Source: Pelomonas sp. Root1237
Lineage (GTDB): Bacteria; Pseudomonadota; Gammaproteobacteria; Burkholderiales; Burkholderiaceae_C
Length of the DNA: 64,000 bases
NCBI RefSeq assembly: GCF_001425055.1
Contig: NZ_LMDK01000019.1
Span: 124,001 to 188,000, forward strand
Reading direction: 5' to 3'
Shown here: positions 9,405 to 19,424 of the stretch, piece after piece
Position numbering within the stretch: the first letter of the stretch is position 1
Layout: each line of letters begins with the position of its first letter
Notes under the pieces: model-generated
Database searches by the model: none
Told to the model about the DNA's origin: nothing
The model's input: only the letters and a program-made list of their open reading frames with translations
Position numbers and translations under genes: made by a program

Positions 9405-10613
9405 CTATAGCTTGACCGGCCCGTCGATGGCCGCCGCGCCCGACACTGCCGCCTTGGCCTGCTGCTGGCGCACGCGGTCCAGATAGCCCTCGGAGCGCTG
9501 CAACTGCTCCTGGATGAGCTTGTTGTTGGTGCCCATGGTCTCGATGGCCTTGCTGCGGAAGTTGTCCATCGCGTCCATGGCCTGGAAGGTCTGGTCGAAC
9601 ATGGACTGGATCTGCTGGATGCCCAGCATGGGGTTGGCCGAGAACTCGGCCGTCGCGTCCACATGCTGGTTCAGCGCCGTGCCGGTCTGGTTGATGAGGT
9701 CGCCGATGGTCTTGTTGACGCCCTGCAGCATCTGCATGACCTCGATCTGGTTGCCGGTGGCGCGCGCCACGGTCTGGGCCACGGCCAGGGCACTCATGCC
9801 CGTCGTCGCGACGCGATCGCAGCCAATCATCATTTCGCGGCCGGTCTTCTTCAGCACGTCCAGGGCCAGGTAGCCGTTCACGCAGACGGCCTGCTGGGTC
9901 TGGATGTCGGCCAGGTTCTGGCGGGCGTAGAACAGCACTTCCTGTTCGAGTGCCTTGGCCTTCATCGGGTCGGTTGGCTGCAGCTCCTGCACGCGCGTGG
10001 CCAGGCGTTCGTCCAGCACACGAGCAAAGCGCGCGGCGGCGGCGAGCTTCTGCATCGCCTCCCAGAGCTTGCTGCGCGTGGCCTCGACGTCGATGACGTC
10101 CTTCTGGATGTCGTCCTTGGCCGCGTAGAGCTGGGTCATGGCCGTCTGCAGCTGCGAGCTGGCGGACTGGAAGCGGCGGAAATAGGCCTCCAGCTTGTTG
10201 CCGAAGGGGATGATTCCGAGCAGCTTGCGCGGCTGCAGCAGGTCGCCGTCCTTGCCGGGGTTGAGCTCGTCGAGCTGGCCGCGGATGGCCGCGATGGCCT
10301 TGTAGGCCGGCGTGTCGGTCGCACCGACGAAGTTGCGCTGCATCAGGCTGCCCTGCATCAGCCCGGCGGCCAGGCTGATCTCCTGGCGGCCGAGCTGGAA
10401 GGCGCTGTCAAGCTTGGCCTTGAAGGGCTCGCTGTGCAGGTCTTCCTTCTCCAGCGCCTCGATGAAGCGCTGCACCTGCGCATCCACCTGGCTGCTGACC
10501 TCGGCCTTCAGCGGCACGGCCTCGACGGCGGCGGCCGGTTGCACCGGCGTGATGACCTCGGGCGGGGTCAGCGTGAACGTGGGAGCGGCGGTTGTCGTGG
10601 TCGTGGTGTTCAT
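9405..10613 (-). CDS. TelA/KlaA-family toxic anion resistance protein
   Basis: A 402-residue cytoplasmic, helix-rich protein of the TelA family, known from tellurite and toxic anion resistance loci and related to YaaN of Bacillus. Family features are the DLLQPRKLLGIIPFGNKLEAYFRR-type region near residue 120 and long coiled stretches after it. The C-terminus carries the MGTNNKLIQEQLQRSEGYLD segment. The biochemical role of the family is unsettled. It is the last gene of a four-gene operon and overlaps the preceding gene by 4 bases. Confidence 0.9.
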   Translation of the reverse strand: MNTTTTTTAAPTFTLTPPEVITPVQPAAAVEAVPLKAEVSSQVDAQVQRFIEALEKEDLHSEPFKAKLDSAFQLGRQEISLAAGLMQGSLMQRNFVGATDTPAYKAIAAIRGQLDELNPGKDGDLLQPRKLLGIIPFGNKLEAYFRRFQSASSQLQTAMTQLYAAKDDIQKDVIDVEATRSKLWEAMQKLAAAARFARVLDERLATRVQELQPTDPMKAKALEQEVLFYARQNLADIQTQQAVCVNGYLALDVLKKTGREMMIGCDRVATTGMSALAVAQTVARATGNQIEVMQMLQGVNKTIGDLINQTGTALNQHVDATAEFSANPMLGIQQIQSMFDQTFQAMDAMDNFRSKAIETMGTNNKLIQEQLQRSEGYLDRVRQQQAKAAVSGAAAIDGPVKL

Positions 10614-11263
10614 GCGATGTCCTTGCTGCCGAACTTCTGGTTCAGGAATTCACTGTGGCGCAGGAAGGCCTGGGCGTCCTGCGAGGCGAGATCGTCGCCG
10701 AGCTGCTCGACCTTGGTCTCCAGCTCGGCCAGCACGCCCTCGAAGGTGGTCTGCGCCGTCTTGCCATTGGCCAGCAGCTTGGTGGTGGCGAACTGCGCCG
10801 GGATGCTGAGATAGGTGTTCAGCGCCTGCGGCAGATAGCTGATGGCGATGTGGCGGGCGTGGAAGGTTTCCTGCAGGCTGAGCTGGCCCTTGCTGCGCTC
10901 CCACTGGTCGAGCAGGCCTTCGAGGCGCTGGCAGAGCTGCTTGATGCGCTGGGCCAGCGGCGCCGGAATGCGCCCGCCCGGGTTGTGTTCCGTCAGGCCG
11001 CGCACACCGGCCAGCGCCCGGCCCATGGCCTCGCGGGCGTCGCCCTCGTCCTCGAAGTTCAGCGCTTCCCAGGCGTCCTCGCGCGTGCTGGGCCAGCCCC
11101 ACCACAGCGCGCCGCCGACCAGGCCGACGGCATAGCCGAGCGCCGCGACACCCAAACCCCAGCCGCCGAGAAAGCCCAGGCCCTTCAGCACCAGCACGGC
11201 GGTCGCTGCCAGCAGGCCGCACCAGTTGGCTGGCGCGTTCAGCCATCTGAGAAGCCCGCTCAT
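10610..11263 (-). CDS. XpaC-like membrane protein
   Basis: 217 residues with two N-terminal membrane helices (about residues 15-35 and 38-55), a short basic and acidic linker, and a helical cytoplasmic domain. The YLPQALNTYLSIP segment recalls the XpaC (5-bromo-4-chloroindolyl phosphate hydrolysis) family. In Bacillus XpaC is paired with the TelA homolog YaaN, and here the gene overlaps the TelA gene by 4 bases. The assignment rests on this motif and the pairing; the family function is not established. Confidence 0.6.
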   Translation of the reverse strand: MSGLLRWLNAPANWCGLLAATAVLVLKGLGFLGGWGLGVAALGYAVGLVGGALWWGWPSTREDAWEALNFEDEGDAREAMGRALAGVRGLTEHNPGGRIPAPLAQRIKQLCQRLEGLLDQWERSKGQLSLQETFHARHIAISYLPQALNTYLSIPAQFATTKLLANGKTAQTTFEGVLAELETKVEQLGDDLASQDAQAFLRHSEFLNQKFGSKDIA

Positions 11264-12918
11264 TGATACGCCCGGATGTCCTTGAACACCGCATACAGCG
11301 GCGTCTTGCGTGCATCGAAGACCCTGCCGCCGGTGATCTCCACCAGCGCCTTCAGGTCGCCCGCATCAGCCTCGCCGAACAGCACCATGAAGACGGGGAT
11401 GCCGCGCACGTCCTCGGGCAGCTGCTCGTAGGCGCGTTTGAAGTCTTCCAGGCGGCGGCCCATATTGCTCTTGCCGTCGGTGAAGGCGACGACCGAGTAC
11501 TGGTAGTCGGGGTTGCGCTTGCGCTCCTCCAACATCTGCTGCAGGCCGGCCAGTACCGCGTCGTACAGGGCCGTGCCGCCGGCCATCTTCAGTTCGTCGG
11601 CGGCGTCGCGCACACGCTTGAGCTCATTGCGCTTGGCCTCGGTGTCGGCCTGCGGCAGCACGCCCTTGGCCACCTTGCTGCCGGCCGGGATCTCGAAGGC
11701 CACCGGCTCGCGTGGCCGGTCGCTGAAGGGCAGGAACCACAGCCGCTCGCGGTTGGTCAGCTTGGCGACGCGGCCGGTCAGCGATGCGTCGGCGCCGGCC
11801 AGGTAGTGGATGGCCTCGACGAGCTGCTCGCGGCGCTTGCCCTGCATGCTGCCGCTGGTGTCCAGCACGAAGGTGCTGGCGATGGGTTTGCGGAATTCGT
11901 TGAGATAGGCGTCGATGAGGCCGTCGGCCAGTTGGCGGTCGGGCGAGAAGGGCAGCTCGACCTGGAAGCCGCGCGCCGGCAGGATGTCGGCGACCTGGGC
12001 GGCCACTTCGGCCCGCATCGGGCGGCGCAGCGTCTGGCGTGCCAGCCACAGCTGGGCGGTGTCGCCCTTCAGGTATTCGACGACCTTCAGGTAGTCGGCC
12101 CGGCGCGCCTCGTTGAGCAGCATGAACGGGTAGTCGGCCGTGGCCACACCTTCGTACGGATAGATCAGGTGCAGGGGCTCGCGCAGCTTGCCGCTGGCGT
12201 TCAGGCTCAGCAGCCAGCTCTCGTAGTTGATGAAGGCGTTGGCCCGAGTGCCCTGCTGCTTGATGAACTGCTCGGCCAGGTAGGTCGAGTTGTCACCGAC
12301 GATCTTGTAGCCCTTCAGGAAGTCGGCAATCGCGCCACGGTCCACATCGGCGGCGGAGAGCGCCTCGCCCTTGCCGCCGGCCGCGGCCACCACGCCCAGC
12401 AGGGCCATGAAGCCCTGGTTGCTGGTGGCCGGGTTGGACAGCGCGTACTGCAGCTTGCCTTGCTTGGCGGCACGGGTGATGTCGGCCCAGGTCAGCTTGG
12501 CGTCGGGCTTGTCCCAGCCGTTCTTCGCCGCATCGCTCTTGCTGACGCCTACCGCCATGGGCGACAGCATGATCTTTTCCTGCAGCTTGACCTTGCCCTG
12601 GCCGGCCGCATCGCTGAGCAGGTATTTGGCATTGGCGAACCAGGCCACGTCGGGCTTGGGCTTGCCGGCGCTGTCGCCGCTGAGCACCTCCTGGGTGCTT
12701 TCCATCGTGCCGCCGAAGCGGAACTGCACGTCCACGCCGGTGGCCGACTTGATCTGCGCGGCCAGCGGCTCGATGTCCTTGAGGTCGCTGGTAGCCAGGA
12801 CCTGCAGCGTGGAGCTGGCGGAGGGTTGCGGCGCAGCCTGCGGGGCGGGCGCAGGATCGGGCGCCTTGCCGCAGGCGGCCAGCAGCGTGAAGCTCAACAG
12901 CAGTAGGGCACGGCGCAT
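11260..12918 (-). CDS. Lipoprotein with solute-binding-like and von Willebrand A domains
   Basis: A 552-residue lipoprotein. It has a signal peptide with lipobox LLAAC and a Pro/Ala-rich linker. A solute-binding-protein-like domain (about residues 40-330) contains [11 protein letters not shown] and ends near [22 protein letters not shown] domain (about 335-552) has an apparently intact metal site: DTSGS, a threonine in GGTALYDAV, and aspartate in [10 protein letters not shown]. No permease or ATPase is nearby, so it may bind a ligand and signal or scaffold rather than import. Its ATG overlaps the upstream stop in a TGATG junction, preferred over GTG one codon earlier. Confidence 0.85.
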   Translation of the reverse strand: MRRALLLLSFTLLAACGKAPDPAPAPQAAPQPSASSTLQVLATSDLKDIEPLAAQIKSATGVDVQFRFGGTMESTQEVLSGDSAGKPKPDVAWFANAKYLLSDAAGQGKVKLQEKIMLSPMAVGVSKSDAAKNGWDKPDAKLTWADITRAAKQGKLQYALSNPATSNQGFMALLGVVAAAGGKGEALSAADVDRGAIADFLKGYKIVGDNSTYLAEQFIKQQGTRANAFINYESWLLSLNASGKLREPLHLIYPYEGVATADYPFMLLNEARRADYLKVVEYLKGDTAQLWLARQTLRRPMRAEVAAQVADILPARGFQVELPFSPDRQLADGLIDAYLNEFRKPIASTFVLDTSGSMQGKRREQLVEAIHYLAGADASLTGRVAKLTNRERLWFLPFSDRPREPVAFEIPAGSKVAKGVLPQADTEAKRNELKRVRDAADELKMAGGTALYDAVLAGLQQMLEERKRNPDYQYSVVAFTDGKSNMGRRLEDFKRAYEQLPEDVRGIPVFMVLFGEADAGDLKALVEITGGRVFDARKTPLYAVFKDIRAYQ

Positions 12919-14042
12919 CACTGGTTCATCTCCCGGCTGACGATGTCGATCATTTCAAACATCAGATCGAACCCTGGCGGGTCGATGACCTGGTTCAGCT
13001 TCACGTCCACGGCCAGGCCGGCGGTCTTGGCAGCCTCGGCAAAGGCAGCCGTGTCGCCGGTGCGGAAGCCCTGCTCCAGCGCCACGGCCTGCAGCGTCTT
13101 GTTCGTGGCCAGCAGTTCGGCCAGCCGCTTGCCGCGCTCGTTCAGCGCCACCAGCACCCATTTGTTGACGATGGTGGGCTGCGGGTACATCAGCACCATC
13201 TCGGGCCGTACGCCGCCTTTCTGGGCCTGGGCCACCATCTGCGCCTCGTAGATGAAGGTCATCGGCGTCTTGCCCATGCCGATGGACAGGTAGTCGTCGA
13301 AGGCGCCGTTGACGTAGTTCTCCTGGAAGCCCTGGCGCTTGAACAGCTCGGCGAGCTGGGCCGCGTACTTCTGCGCTGCCGTGCGGTCGGCCACCACGTC
13401 ACCGTTCAGCGCCGCCGAAGTCAGCGCCAGATACATGGCGGCCGAGTTGCTGCGGCGGATGTCGGTCGTGCTCACCAGCACGCTGCGCGACACCGCGTAG
13501 TCGCCACTGGCTTTCAGGTCACGCCAGCGCTGCTTGGCCAGCATGGCCTGCGTCAACTTCTCCATGTCCAGGCTGTAGACCTTGGGCGCCATCGTCTTGG
13601 CCATGCCGTTGGCGGCCAGGATCTTGGCGACCGGCTCCCAGGACGCCACGACCAGCGGCGTGTGGAAGGGCGAGGTCTGCGTCGCGGTCTTGCCGGCCTT
13701 GCGCGCGGCGTCGGCAATCATGTTGGCGGCGACGACGCCGCTGGCGATGAAGAAGTCGGGCTGGTCGGCCGCGCCGATCTTCGCCGCCATGTCGCGGCTG
13801 CCCACGCGGGCCACCTGCACCGGCAGCTTGGCGCCAGCCAGCAGCTTGCTCACCCTCTCGTCCTTGAAGAACGCCTCCACGTCGACGGCGATCAGACCCT
13901 TGAGCGGCTCGGCGCTCGCGACGGCCGACTGCTCCTGCGCGATCTGCTTGGTTTCGTCATTGGCGCGCAATGCAAAAAACAGGGCGCCGCCAAACAGCGC
14001 CAACAGGACCAGGGTGCCGGCCAGTCGTTTTGGGGTGTTCAT
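12918..14042 (-). CDS. Membrane-anchored solute-binding-like protein, first gene of the TelA operon
   Basis: About 374 residues. One uncleaved-looking N-terminal helix ([19 protein letters not shown]) is followed by a periplasmic domain with the general layout of type 2 binding proteins, including [25 protein letters not shown] and [13 protein letters not shown]. The C-terminal hinge is near [15 protein letters not shown]. It is not clearly similar to any named transporter component. The ATG at 14042 has AGGAG 13 bases upstream, somewhat far; an in-frame TTG four codons earlier is a weaker choice. It is divergent from pyrC with only 78 bases between. Confidence 0.75.
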   Translation of the reverse strand: MNTPKRLAGTLVLLALFGGALFFALRANDETKQIAQEQSAVASAEPLKGLIAVDVEAFFKDERVSKLLAGAKLPVQVARVGSRDMAAKIGAADQPDFFIASGVVAANMIADAARKAGKTATQTSPFHTPLVVASWEPVAKILAANGMAKTMAPKVYSLDMEKLTQAMLAKQRWRDLKASGDYAVSRSVLVSTTDIRRSNSAAMYLALTSAALNGDVVADRTAAQKYAAQLAELFKRQGFQENYVNGAFDDYLSIGMGKTPMTFIYEAQMVAQAQKGGVRPEMVLMYPQPTIVNKWVLVALNERGKRLAELLATNKTLQAVALEQGFRTGDTAAFAEAAKTAGLAVDVKLNQVIDPPGFDLMFEMIDIVSREMNQ

Positions 14043-14120
14043 GAGGGGGTGCAAGCTCCTTTCAATGAGATGCGCAGTGTGCCTGCACCGGGCGGGGTGC
14101 GGCGGCGACAATCCGGTTTT

Positions 14121-15164
14121 ATGACCCAAGCTCCCATACAGCTCACCCTCACCCGGCCTGACGACTGGCACTTGCATCTGCGCGACGATGCGGCGCTCGC
14201 CAGCGTGCTGCCCTACACGGCGCGCCAGTTCGCCCGCGCCATCGTCATGCCGAATCTGCGCCCGCCGGTCACGACGGCCGCCCAGGCGGTGGCCTACCGC
14301 GAGCGCATCCTGGCCGCGTTGCCTGAGGGCCTGGACTTCCAGCCGCTGATGACGATGTACCTGACGGACAACACGCCGCCGGACGAGATCAAGCGCGCCA
14401 AGGACGCCGGCGTCGTCGCCCTCAAGCTCTATCCGGCCGGTGCCACGACCAACAGCGACGCCGGCGTGACAGACCTGCGCAAAACCTACAGGACGCTGGA
14501 AGCCATGCAGCGCGAGGGCCTGCTCTTCCTGGTGCACGGCGAGGTGACGGACGGCGACATCGACGTCTTCGACCGCGAGGCGGTGTTCGTCGAGCGCGTC
14601 ATGAAGCCGTTGCGCGCGGCCATGCCCGAGCTGAAGGTCGTCTTCGAGCACATCACGACCAAGGAAGCGGCCCAGTACGTGCTAGAGAGCGACCGCTTCA
14701 CGGCCGCCACCATCACGCCCCAGCATCTGCTCTACAACCGCAACGCCATCTTCACCGGCGGCCTGCGCCCGCACTACTACTGCCTGCCCGTGCTGAAGCG
14801 CGAGGAGCACCGCCAGGCCCTGCTGAAGGCTGTAGCCTCGGGCCTGCCGAAGTTCTTCCTCGGCACCGACAGCGCCCCTCACGCGGCGCAGCTGAAGGAA
14901 AACTCGGTCTGCGGCGCCGGCTGCTTCACGGCCATCTCGGCGCTGGAGCTGTATGCCGAGGCCTTCGAAGGCATTGGTGCGCTCGACAAGCTCGATGGAT
15001 TTGCCGGCCACCATGGCCCCGACTTCTATGGACTGCCGCGCAACACCGGCACCGTCACCCTGAAGCGCGAGCCCTGGACCCTGCCCAGCGCCGTGCCCTT
15101 CGGTGAAGCGCAGTTGAAGCCCCTGCGCGGCGGCGAAACCCTGAACTGGAAACTCATCGCATGA
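14121..15164 (+). CDS. pyrC: Dihydroorotase
   Basis: A 347-residue class II dihydroorotase that cyclises carbamoyl-aspartate in pyrimidine synthesis. The zinc-binding histidines lie in DDWHLHLRD. The carboxylated lysine falls in [10 protein letters not shown], and further metal ligands in LVHGEVTD and [10 protein letters not shown]. The catalytic aspartate is in FLGTDSAPH. The ATG begins [20 protein letters not shown]; a longer upstream reading is antisense to the neighbouring operon. The gene overlaps the next by 4 bases (ATGA). Confidence 0.96.
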   Translation: MTQAPIQLTLTRPDDWHLHLRDDAALASVLPYTARQFARAIVMPNLRPPVTTAAQAVAYRERILAALPEGLDFQPLMTMYLTDNTPPDEIKRAKDAGVVALKLYPAGATTNSDAGVTDLRKTYRTLEAMQREGLLFLVHGEVTDGDIDVFDREAVFVERVMKPLRAAMPELKVVFEHITTKEAAQYVLESDRFTAATITPQHLLYNRNAIFTGGLRPHYYCLPVLKREEHRQALLKAVASGLPKFFLGTDSAPHAAQLKENSVCGAGCFTAISALELYAEAFEGIGALDKLDGFAGHHGPDFYGLPRNTGTVTLKREPWTLPSAVPFGEAQLKPLRGGETLNWKLIA

Positions 15165-16000
15165 AGAAAGTTGCTTTTCTCGTCGACTTCGACAACGTCG
15201 CCACCGACGTCATCGAGCAGGCCCTGCAGATGGCCTTCAAGGACTATGAAGCCGTCCACATCCGCCGCGCCTACTGCAACGCCGAGCAGGCGCAGACCCA
15301 CCAGTCCTTCCTGAAGCGCCTGGGCCTGCGCGCCATCGTCAATCTCGCCATTGGCAAGAACTCGACCGACATTGCCATGGCCGTCGACGCGATGGAACTG
15401 GCCATCACCGAGAAGCCCGACGTCATCGTGCTGGTGTCGTCGGACAGCGACTTTGCACCGCTGGTGCTGCGCCTGCGCGAGAAGGGCGCCTGGCTGCGCG
15501 GCTTCGGCCAGCACGGCAAGACGGGCGACGGCGTCATCGCCATCTACGACCAGTTCAACGAGCTGGCCCATGACAGCGGCAAGCCTTCGGCCAAGCGCCA
15601 GCCGGCGAGGAAGACTGCGTCTCCCCGGCCAGCCGCGAAGAGAGCCGCGCCGGCCAAGGCCGCGGCCGCGGCCCCGGCCCCTGCGCCGGCTGCGAAGCCA
15701 ACGCCGGCACCTGCACCTGCGCCGAAGGCTGCGCCGGTGCCTGCACCCAAGCCGGCCGCGGCACCCGCCCCGGTTGACGCCAACGTTGCCGCCGCCCGGG
15801 AGATCAATGCCATCCTGGCCCTGCTGCCCAGGCTGGCCGACGGCCAATGGCATGACCTCGGCGTGGCGGCCAAGGCGCTGAAAGAGGCCGGCCTGCTGCC
15901 CAAGACGGCAGCGTCGACCAAGCTGTTCCGCAAGCACCCGCAGGCCTTCCAGCTGCAGCCGGCCAAGCAGCCCAACCAGGTCCGCTTCGGCCACGGATGA
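15161..16000 (+). CDS. NYN-domain ribonuclease-like protein with C-terminal OST-HTH/LOTUS domain
   Basis: 279 residues. The N-terminal NYN (PIN-like) domain covers about residues 1-135, with the acidic metal site in [18 protein letters not shown] and SSDSDF. Then comes an Ala/Pro/Lys-rich linker (about 140-205) with repeated APAP units. A C-terminal winged helix of the OST-HTH/LOTUS type has the [20 protein letters not shown] region. The family is expected to cut or bind RNA; the target is unknown. Its ATG overlaps the pyrC stop, so it is probably translated in step with pyrC. Confidence 0.88.
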   Translation: MKKVAFLVDFDNVATDVIEQALQMAFKDYEAVHIRRAYCNAEQAQTHQSFLKRLGLRAIVNLAIGKNSTDIAMAVDAMELAITEKPDVIVLVSSDSDFAPLVLRLREKGAWLRGFGQHGKTGDGVIAIYDQFNELAHDSGKPSAKRQPARKTASPRPAAKRAAPAKAAAAAPAPAPAAKPTPAPAPAPKAAPVPAPKPAAAPAPVDANVAAAREINAILALLPRLADGQWHDLGVAAKALKEAGLLPKTAASTKLFRKHPQAFQLQPAKQPNQVRFGHG

Positions 16001-16088
16001 TTCGGAATGCTTCACGGGCCTTGCGCGGTGACGAGCGGCTGTCGTGCGCAAAGCGGCTAGCATCGGCGGCCTCCACCGGAGGTCCTGC

Positions 16089-17462
16089 TTGCTGAAGTCC
16101 TGTCTGAAGTCCCTGCTGGGTGCGGCGTTCGCCGGCCTGGCCCATGCCGCTGCTGCGCAATCGCCGCCGCCCGCGCCCGCTACCGCGCCCAACCCGCAGC
16201 AGCCACAGGCGCAGCCCCCCACCGTGTCCGCCAGCGCCCGGCGCCTGTATGAGCGCAGCAAGGGCCAGCTGCTGCAGATCCGCACGCTGCTCAAGACCCA
16301 GGACAGCCAGGCCTCGGTCGGCTCGGGCTTCCTCGTCAGCGACGACGGCCATGTCGTCACGAACTACCACGTCATCAGCCAGTTCGCGCTGGAGCCCGAC
16401 AGCTACCGGCTGCGTTACGCGACGACCGACGGCCAGGGCGGGGCGCTGGAGCTGCTGGACTTCGACGCCCGCCGAGACCTCGCGCTGCTGCGTGCCGTCG
16501 ACGACGGCAAGGGCGGTGGGCTCAAGGGCCGCGGCGCGCTGACCTTCCGCCCGCAGAACCAGCCGCTGGCCAAGGGCGAGCGCATCTATTCCATGGGCAA
16601 CCCGCACGACGTGGCCTTCGCCGTCGTCGAGGGCAATTACAACGGCCTGGTGGAGCGCAGCTTCGACCCACTGATCTATTACGCCGGCGGCATCAACCCC
16701 GGCATGAGCGGCGGCCCGGTGCTGGACGAGGACGGCCTGGTCGTCGGCGTCAATGTGTCGACGCTGCTGTTCGCCCAACAGGTCAGCTTCCTCGTGCCCG
16801 GCGAGTTCGCCGAGAGCCTGGTCAAGCGCAGCCTCGCCGCCAAACCCATCCGCACGGCGGCCTGGGGCCGGCTGCGCGACCAGTTGACGCGCTACCAGGA
16901 CGAGCTCGTCACGCGCTTCCTGGCCGCACCGTGGGAGAGCGCCAATCACGACCGCTACCGCCTGCCCGTGCCCAAGCAGGACTTCATGCGCTGCTGGGGG
17001 CGGGGCACCTCGGCCGATACCAAGGGCCTGGACTTCGAACGCTCGCAGTGCCGCATGGACCACGCCCTCTTCGTCAGCGGCAATCTGCAGACGGGCTGGC
17101 TGGACATGTCCCATGAGGCCTATGACGGCAGCAAGCTCGGGGCGCTGCGCTTTGCGCGCCAGTACACGGGGAGCTTTCGCAACGAGCGCCTGGGGAGCGC
17201 CGACAAGTCGCGCACCGCGCCGTACTGCAAGGAGCAGTTCGTCGATCGTGATGGACTACCGCTGCGAGCCGTCGTTTGCCTGCGCGCCTACCGCAAGCTG
17301 GACGGCCTGCACGACCTCAGCGTGCTCGTGACGACGGTGGACTCACCCACCGAAGGCGCGCTGGGCCGCTTCGACGCCCGCGGCATCAGCTTCGACAACG
17401 CGCTCAAGCTGGCGGCGCATTACCTGGAGGGCTTCGCGTGGACGAACAGCAAAGCCAAGTGA
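16089..17462 (+). CDS. Exported trypsin-like serine protease
   Basis: About 457 residues with a signal peptide ending AHAAAAQ. A chymotrypsin-fold domain carries a complete triad: histidine in VTNYHVIS, aspartate in ARRDLALL, serine in GMSGGPV. About 190 further residues of unknown fold follow. The TTG at 16089 is chosen because GGAGG lies six bases before it and the signal peptide begins there; the GTG at 16044 lacks such a site. It overlaps or abuts the FHA gene. Action in the periplasm is inferred from the signal peptide. Confidence 0.85.
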   Translation: MLKSCLKSLLGAAFAGLAHAAAAQSPPPAPATAPNPQQPQAQPPTVSASARRLYERSKGQLLQIRTLLKTQDSQASVGSGFLVSDDGHVVTNYHVISQFALEPDSYRLRYATTDGQGGALELLDFDARRDLALLRAVDDGKGGGLKGRGALTFRPQNQPLAKGERIYSMGNPHDVAFAVVEGNYNGLVERSFDPLIYYAGGINPGMSGGPVLDEDGLVVGVNVSTLLFAQQVSFLVPGEFAESLVKRSLAAKPIRTAAWGRLRDQLTRYQDELVTRFLAAPWESANHDRYRLPVPKQDFMRCWGRGTSADTKGLDFERSQCRMDHALFVSGNLQTGWLDMSHEAYDGSKLGALRFARQYTGSFRNERLGSADKSRTAPYCKEQFVDRDGLPLRAVVCLRAYRKLDGLHDLSVLVTTVDSPTEGALGRFDARGISFDNALKLAAHYLEGFAWTNSKAK

Positions 17463-18457
17463 TGCCTGCCATCCCTGACGCCGCAGTCGTCGAACTGCTG
17501 GGCCGCGACGGCCGCGCGACCCTGGTGCAGCGCGTGACGCACTGGCCGGTGCGCATCGGCCGCTCGCCGGCCTGCGACATCGTGCTGGACGACGGCCACC
17601 TCGCCGCGGAACATGCCGAGCTGCAACTCGCCCCCGGCGGTGGTGTCAGTCTCAGGCTGCTGGACAGCCGCAATGGCGGCAGCGTCGCCGGCAAGCGCCT
17701 GGCCGCGGGCGAGGAGGCCACGCTGCCCGAAGGCGGCGCCTTCCAACTCGCGAGCTGCTCGCTGCGCCTGCGCACCAGCGCCGACGCGCTGGCGCCCGAG
17801 CATTTGATGGTGATCCATCCGGTGCGCCACTGGGCTCTGCTGCCGCTGCTGCTGCTGTCTCTGGTGTTCTTCCAGTGGCTGGACCGCTGGAGCGCCGTCG
17901 ACCCGGACGCACGCTGGATCGACTACGCCTCGCCGTTGCTCGGGCCGCTGGCCTTCGTACTCGGCTGGGCCGGGCTGTGGTCGCTGGCCAGCCAGCTCTT
18001 TCATCATCGCTTCCCGTTCACGACGCATCTGCGCCGTGCCCTGGTTGTCATCGTCACGCTGCAGGTGCTGGAGTGGCTGCTGCCGGCAGTGGCCTATGCC
18101 TTCTCGTGGCCGCGCCTGATGGTGGTGGAGTCGCTGGCCACGCCGGTGGCCGCTGCGGCGTTGGTTGCCTGGCATGCCGGCCTGGTCTGGCCGGGCGCGC
18201 GGCGCATCCTGAACGGCGGCATTGCGGCCCTGCTGCTGCTCTTCCTGGGCCTGCAGGTGGGCAGCCGCCAGGAACAGCAATACGTCTTCGGCCCGCCCTA
18301 CCTGGCCAGCCTGCCGCCGCCGGCGCTGCGCCTCGTGTCGCCGCAGCCGCCTGAGACGCTGATCGATTCGCTGAAGCCGCTGAAGGCCGAACTGGCCAGG
18401 CAGGCGCGCAAGGACAACGAGGGCGCCGTCGACGACGACGTCGGCGCCGGCGAGTGA
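17438..18457 (+). CDS. FHA-domain membrane protein
   Basis: About 339 residues. An N-terminal forkhead-associated domain (about 12-105) has the phosphothreonine-reading residues in IGRSPACDIVLDD, the histidine in AEHAEL and NG in SRNGGSV. It is followed by about five membrane helices and a short charged tail. The GTG at 17438 has GGAGG seven bases upstream and overlaps the protease gene by 25 bases. An ATG at 17462, in a TGATG junction with the protease stop, is the alternative. The close coupling to an exported protease suggests one unit linking phospho-signalling to envelope proteolysis; this is inference. Confidence 0.8.
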   Translation: MDEQQSQVMPAIPDAAVVELLGRDGRATLVQRVTHWPVRIGRSPACDIVLDDGHLAAEHAELQLAPGGGVSLRLLDSRNGGSVAGKRLAAGEEATLPEGGAFQLASCSLRLRTSADALAPEHLMVIHPVRHWALLPLLLLSLVFFQWLDRWSAVDPDARWIDYASPLLGPLAFVLGWAGLWSLASQLFHHRFPFTTHLRRALVVIVTLQVLEWLLPAVAYAFSWPRLMVVESLATPVAAAALVAWHAGLVWPGARRILNGGIAALLLLFLGLQVGSRQEQQYVFGPPYLASLPPPALRLVSPQPPETLIDSLKPLKAELARQARKDNEGAVDDDVGAGE

Positions 18458-18467
18458 GGCGCTGCGC

Positions 18468-19385
18468 TCAGGTCTGTGGCAGGAAGCCGTCGACCGAGAG
18501 GTAGCGCTCGCCGGTGTCGTAGTTGAAGCCCAGCACACGTGCATTCGCGGGCAGCTCGGGCAGCTTCTGCGCGATGGCGGCCAGCGTGGCGCCGCTGGAG
18601 ATACCCACAAGCAGGCCCTCCTCGCGGGCGCAGCGGCGGGCGTATTCGCGTGCGGCCTCGGCCTCGACCTGGATGACGCCGTCCAGCAGCGCCGTGTCCA
18701 GCACCGCCGGGATGAAGCCCGCGCCGATGCCCTGGATGGGGTGCGGGCTGGGCTGGCCGCCGCTGATGACCGGTGAAGCGCTGGGTTCCACCGCGTAGAC
18801 CTTGAGTTGGGGCCAGGCGGCCTTGAGCACCTGAGCGCAACCGGTGATGTGGCCGCCGGTGCCGACGCCGGTGATCAGCGCGTCCAGGCCGTCGGGGAAG
18901 TCGCGCAGGATTTCCTGTGCCGTTGCCTTGACGTGGATGGCCGGGTTGGCGGCGTTCTCGAACTGCTGCGGCATCCAGGAGCCGGGGTGCTGCTCTAGCA
19001 GCTCACGGGCGCGGGCGATGGCGCCCTTCATGCCCTTCTCGCGCGGCGTCAGGTCAAAGCTCGCGCCATAGGCCAGCATCAGGCGGCGGCGCTCGATGCT
19101 CATGCTGTCCGGCATGACGAGGATGAGCTTGTAGCCCTTCACCGCCGCCACCATGGCCAGGCCGACGCCGGTGTTGCCCGAGGTCGGCTCGATGATGGTG
19201 CCGCCGGGCTTGAGCAGGCCCTGCGCTTCGGCGTCCTCGATCATCGACAGCGCGATGCGGTCCTTGATGGAGCCGCCCGGGTTGCTGCGCTCGGACTTGA
19301 CCCACACCTCGGCGCCGCTGAACAGGCGCTGCAGGCGGATGTGCGGCGTGTTGCCGATGGTGTCGAGGATGCTGGCGGCTTTCAT
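18468..19385 (-). CDS. cysK: Cysteine synthase A (O-acetylserine sulfhydrylase)
   Basis: A 305-residue PLP enzyme making cysteine from O-acetylserine and sulfide. The PLP lysine lies in [12 protein letters not shown], the substrate loop is TSGNTG, and the phosphate-binding glycine loop is [11 protein letters not shown]. The [12 protein letters not shown] segment points to CysK rather than CysM. It is convergent with the FHA gene, only ten bases away, and is followed upstream by a flavin reductase gene on the same strand. Confidence 0.94.
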   Translation of the reverse strand: MKAASILDTIGNTPHIRLQRLFSGAEVWVKSERSNPGGSIKDRIALSMIEDAEAQGLLKPGGTIIEPTSGNTGVGLAMVAAVKGYKLILVMPDSMSIERRRLMLAYGASFDLTPREKGMKGAIARARELLEQHPGSWMPQQFENAANPAIHVKATAQEILRDFPDGLDALITGVGTGGHITGCAQVLKAAWPQLKVYAVEPSASPVISGGQPSPHPIQGIGAGFIPAVLDTALLDGVIQVEAEAAREYARRCAREEGLLVGISSGATLAAIAQKLPELPANARVLGFNYDTGERYLSVDGFLPQT

Positions 19386-19424
19386 CGAGGGCTCCGTTTC
19401 TGCGAATCGGAGCAGTGTGCCAGC

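Noticed and set aside
11263..12906. A 547-codon open frame on the plus strand
   Set aside because: It lies wholly opposite the VWA lipoprotein gene. High G+C third positions create long antisense frames; it has no domain, start site or ribosome site.
14043..14651. N-terminal extension of the anchored binding protein
   Set aside because: It is antisense to pyrC, while the membrane helix starts at the ATG at 14042.
15640..15790. DNA minisatellite
   Set aside because: The repetition reflects Ala/Pro codons in the flexible linker of the NYN protein and is not a regular DNA repeat.
18468..19385. CysM (thiosulfate-using cysteine synthase)
   Set aside because: The [12 protein letters not shown] segment and the overall pattern match CysK better.
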